A stretch of 64,000 nt of DNA from Ensifer adhaerens. GTDB lineage: Bacteria; Pseudomonadota; Alphaproteobacteria; Rhizobiales; Rhizobiaceae. Within the stretch, counting starts at the first letter, position 1. The number at the start of each line of letters is the position of its first letter. The stretch is taken from contig OCMG01000004.1 of the NCBI GenBank assembly GCA_900215285.1, positions 2,216,001-2,280,000 of the forward strand. Direction: 5' to 3'. Shown here piece after piece: positions 61,455-64,000 of this stretch. The position numbers and the translations under genes were made by a program. A model generated the notes under the pieces. That model was not told the DNA's origin. It was given only the letters and a program-made list of their open reading frames with translations, and did not search any database.

Positions 61455-63428
61455 TCAGTCCTTGTACAGGCTGGAAAGCGGCTTCTTCAGCAGACTTTCG
61501 CGCAGCGTCGACGGACGGTTCGGATCGCGTCGCAGCGAAGTGAGGCCGGAGGCGTCACCGGCCTGCCTGCCCGGCAAGTTCCCTTCGAAGCTCGTGTCCA
61601 TGCGCTGAGGGTGAACCGGATAGCGCGCGGGCTCGTTCGCGGCCGCGACAGGGCGACCGGGCAACATGTCGGCGCTGTAGGGCTCAAGCGCATTTGCCTC
61701 GTCGAGCGAGGGCAGCTGTTCCACCTGCCTGCGGCTGGCGTCCTCGAAGCTTTCCTGAAACGAAGAAATGTCGGGCGTCGTGGAAGACTGGCGCATCTGC
61801 GCGATGATGCTACGCAGGTTGATATTGTCGCCGGCATCCTCGACCTCGGCGACCTCGGCAGACGTCGTCTTGGGAAGTTGAACGCTCGGAAGACGGCTGA
61901 ACTTCATGCGCATCGGCACGCCGACCGCTTCACCGAAGGCGATCGCTTCGCCGTTGCCCAGCGACGAAATGAAATTCGTGGCCGACATAGACGTTTCTGG
62001 AATAGCCGAGCGGATGATGTGCTGGTCGTTCTCGTTGGTCAGCCGCATGGTGAAAACGGTCGAGCACTGCGAGAGAATGGTCTGGTCGAGATCGCCGGGG
62101 CGCTGCGTGACGATGCCCAGCGACACGCCGTATTTGCGGCCTTCCTTGGCGATGCGCGCAATTGACTGGCGGGTCGGGAAGAAGCCGAGGTTCGGGTCCG
62201 ACGGGACGTAGCGGTGGGCTTCCTCGCAGAGCACCAACATATGAATGGCGCCGTTCGACCACAGGCCGATTTCGAAGGCCATGCGTGTCAGCACCGAGGC
62301 CACGGAGTTGACCACTTCCGACGGAATGCCCGAGAGCTGGAACACCGTGATCGGCTTGCCGTTGCCGGGAACGCGAAAGATCGTCTGTATCGTTTCCATG
62401 ATCGTGTCGTTGATCGTGTTCGACGAGAACATGAAGCGATAGCGCGGATCGTTGACGGCGGCGACGATCCTGAGTTTCAGCGATCGGAGATGCGGCTTCT
62501 CGGTGCGGCCCTCGAGCTTGCCGATGCGCTCGTCAATGAGGGCCAGAAGATCCGAGATGCGATAGGGTACGGGCGTATCGGCGGTAATCGACGAACGGTC
62601 CGACTGCCGGCGCATCAGGCTCGACTCGCCGCGAAACGACTTCTTCGCTTCCGGGATCAGGTCGCGCAGCGCATCGATTTCCTCGTGGACACCGGGACGA
62701 CCCCGGAAGACGACTTCCGTCAGTTCATCGAGCCGCATCAGCCAGAATGGCAGATCGAGACGCTCCGGGTCGATGACGACCGAAAGATCGGCAAAGGCGG
62801 ATGCAAATTCGTTGTGGGGGTCGAGGATGAGGATGCGCAGCTTGGGATCCGACTGGACGGCCGCGCGCAGCAGCAGCGAGACGGCGGAGGATTTGCCCAC
62901 GCCCGTCGAGCCGACGATGGCGAAGTGCTTGGAGAGCATGGAGGGCACATGCACCGATGCGTCGATGCTGTTGTCCTGTGACAGTTTTCCGATGACGCAG
63001 CTTTCGCCGTTGCGGTTCTTGTAGATCAGCATCAGGTCGGTTTTGCGGATGCGATGGGCGATCGCGCCGAGATGCGGGTAGGTGCTGATGCCGGTGGAGA
63101 AGCTTTCTCCGCCATTCTCGTCGACGGCAACTTCACCCAGAAGCTCGACTTCGACGCGGAAGACATTGTCGACGCCCTGAGCCCAGGCCTTGTTGTCGGT
63201 CTGCATGGAATCGACCAGCGCCACGACGCGGTTCCTGCCGACGCTGATGGAAATCAGACGGCCGACCGACCAGCGTTCGGTCAGGTCCGTGGACCCGCTT
63301 TCGATGATGGCGGCGATCGTTGCGCGCGCACCGCTGCAGGCCACGACATGGCCGAGCAGGCGGTCGCCGGGAGCGTCCGCGTCTCTGCGTTCCGTGGCGT
63401 CCGTCGCCGAACCTTGGTCTACCATCAT
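61455..63428 (-). CDS. HerA-type DNA-translocating ATPase (HAS-barrel/DUF87)
   Basis: The 657-residue protein has an N-terminal beta-barrel (HAS, ~25-110), Walker A GSTGVGKSSAV at 173-183, and Walker B LVLCEEAH near 395. It also has the RxxQ-like TQRPGDLDQTILSQCSTVF motif and the C-terminal GEAIAFGEAVGVPMRMKF block, then ~120 low-complexity residues. It resembles archaeal HerA, but no NurA nuclease is adjacent. Its start is only ~300 bases from the ilvB leader on the opposite strand. ATG 63425 is also possible. Confidence 0.87.
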   Translation of the reverse strand: MMVDQGSATDATERRDADAPGDRLLGHVVACSGARATIAAIIESGSTDLTERWSVGRLISISVGRNRVVALVDSMQTDNKAWAQGVDNVFRVEVELLGEVAVDENGGESFSTGISTYPHLGAIAHRIRKTDLMLIYKNRNGESCVIGKLSQDNSIDASVHVPSMLSKHFAIVGSTGVGKSSAVSLLLRAAVQSDPKLRILILDPHNEFASAFADLSVVIDPERLDLPFWLMRLDELTEVVFRGRPGVHEEIDALRDLIPEAKKSFRGESSLMRRQSDRSSITADTPVPYRISDLLALIDERIGKLEGRTEKPHLRSLKLRIVAAVNDPRYRFMFSSNTINDTIMETIQTIFRVPGNGKPITVFQLSGIPSEVVNSVASVLTRMAFEIGLWSNGAIHMLVLCEEAHRYVPSDPNLGFFPTRQSIARIAKEGRKYGVSLGIVTQRPGDLDQTILSQCSTVFTMRLTNENDQHIIRSAIPETSMSATNFISSLGNGEAIAFGEAVGVPMRMKFSRLPSVQLPKTTSAEVAEVEDAGDNINLRSIIAQMRQSSTTPDISSFQESFEDASRRQVEQLPSLDEANALEPYSADMLPGRPVAAANEPARYPVHPQRMDTSFEGNLPGRQAGDASGLTSLRRDPNRPSTLRESLLKKPLSSLYKD

Positions 63429-63516
63429 TCCAACTTTCGCTTTCGACGTCAGTCTAGGCGATCAGTCTTAATGGGAGGTTTCCTGATCTCCGCAGATTTT
63501 TTCCCATTTATGGGCG

Positions 63517-63545
63517 TTGACGACCTCGGCCTTTGCCGTTAACAC
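63517..63545 (+). promoter_or_regulatory. Promoter of the ilvB leader
   Basis: TTGACG (63517-63522), spacer of 17, TAACAC (63540-63545), and the leader ATG eight bases later. The mRNA would begin nearly at the ATG, as seen for the GNAT leader and known for rhizobial trpL. Confidence 0.6.
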
Positions 63546-63553
63546 TTCGCCCC

Positions 63554-63610
63554 ATGTCAAAGATGATTTCGCTTATCGTGGTGGGACGGCGCATGGGCAG
63601 GATGGTGTAA
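63554..63610 (+). CDS. ilvB leader peptide MSKMISLIVVGRRMGRMV
   Basis: An 18-codon ORF with consecutive Ile-Ser-Leu-Ile-Val-Val codons, i.e. all three branched-chain amino acids, ahead of the ilvB terminator. Such a leader lets a stalled ribosome report low charged tRNA for Ile, Leu or Val. It begins eight bases after the -10, so its mRNA may be nearly leaderless. Confidence 0.8.
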   Translation: MSKMISLIVVGRRMGRMV

Positions 63611-63668
63611 CCATCCGGCGATAGCCACCCATGCGCTGCAAACAGGCTCCTCCAAGGGGCCTTTTTTT
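63590..63668 (+). promoter_or_regulatory. ilvB attenuator (pause hairpin and terminator)
   Basis: GCGCATGGG (inside the peptide end, ~63590-63598) pairs with CCCATGCGC (~63628-63636), with GGATGG/CCATCC nested inside. A terminator follows: GGCTCC-TCCAA-GGGGCC (63645-63661) and seven Ts to 63668, ahead of ilvB. The layout is a classic amino-acid biosynthetic attenuator. Confidence 0.75.
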
Positions 63669-63723
63669 ATGCCTTGAAACACGCTAGACACCCCGCAAAA
63701 CCAAGGAAAACGGAACAAGGACG

Positions 63724-64000
63724 ATGACGGGTAAGGACACTCAGAACGACGGGAAGATGACCGGGGCGGAGATCGTTCTCCGTGCGCTGAAGGACAACGG
63801 CGTCGAGCATATCTTCGGCTATCCCGGCGGCGCCGTGCTGCCGATCTATGACGAGATCTTCCAGCAGGAGGACATCCAGCACATCCTCGTGCGCCACGAA
63901 CAGGGCGCCGGCCATGCGGCCGAAGGCTATGCACGCTCCACCGGCAAGCCCGGCGTTCTCCTTGTGACGTCCGGCCCCGGCGCGACCAATGCCGTCACGC
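63724..64000 (+). CDS. ilvB: Acetolactate synthase large subunit, N-terminal part (partial)
   Basis: The gene runs off the right edge after ~92 codons. Visible is [34 protein letters not shown], the ThDP-dependent enzyme opening. Catalytic Glu lies in [22 protein letters not shown], and [14 protein letters not shown] follows. It catalyses the first common step of branched-chain amino acid synthesis. ATG 63724 follows AAGGACG. Preceded by its leader peptide and attenuator; ilvN/ilvH is expected just outside. Confidence 0.95.
   Translation, partial: MTGKDTQNDGKMTGAEIVLRALKDNGVEHIFGYPGGAVLPIYDEIFQQEDIQHILVRHEQGAGHAAEGYARSTGKPGVLLVTSGPGATNAVT

Overview
The window is about 62-64% GC, densely packed and chromosomal. 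Gene content and order (hflK-hflC-DUF2065-degP, serB/miaA, ilvB; pepP-prmA; a DUF982 gene; a permuted two-piece tmRNA with tag ANDNNAKGYALAA) point to an alphaproteobacterium of the Rhizobiaceae (Rhizobium/Agrobacterium/Shinella-like). The genus cannot be settled from the sequence alone. No rRNA, tRNA, CRISPR array, integrase or transposase was seen.

Layout. 1-12 kb: 3' end of ligA; a three-gene phosphorelay (sensor kinase, single-domain receiver, receiver-kinase); azlCD; pepP; a 50-codon ORF followed by an anti-Shine-Dalgarno ('cuckoo'/alpha-r14-type) small RNA; prmA; a Sco-type copper chaperone; an MCP-cheW pair. 12-23 kb: creA-like, TMEM175-like channel, L,D-transpeptidase, a DUF982 gene behind a general-stress (EcfG-type) promoter, ohrR/ohr, a MarR/VOC divergent pair, a double-CDGSH protein, a HerA-like ATPase (DUF853), and tam, HAD and BCAT-like genes. 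Two copies of a TTGACG-N4-CGTCAA palindrome lie in front of two separate genes here. 23-37 kb: an accessory-looking stretch with RIME-like hairpin repeats, a one-polypeptide MmeI-type restriction-modification enzyme with an AT-richer specificity region, vapBC, sodB, cytochromes c, an acetyltransferase behind an apparent aromatic leader-peptide attenuator, a MerR regulator, selO, a transporter membrane domain without ATPase, and higBA. 37-52 kb: oligopeptidase B, an SQR-like flavoprotein, a deacetylase, a diguanylate cyclase, uvrD with an in-frame palindromic insert, an FAD dehydrogenase, a giant AsmA protein, sspB, and ssrA (tmRNA). 52-64 kb: thyA-folA, hflKC, degP, a toxin-antitoxin-acetyltransferase insertion, serB/miaA, a HerA ATPase, and the ilvB leader, attenuator and 5' part.

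Shared themes. Proteolysis and quality control: tmRNA plus SspB feed tagged peptides to ClpXP, and HflKC and DegP act on envelope proteins. Oxidative stress: OhrR/Ohr, SodB, SelO. One-carbon and nucleotide metabolism: ThyA/FolA. Two loci, ilvB and the acetyltransferase at 31480-31992, appear to use short leader peptides and terminators in the same architecture: a promoter about 7-8 bases from a leader ATG, a leader rich in the relevant codons, then a terminator. The acetyltransferase attenuator and the aSD small RNA are the two least expected items.
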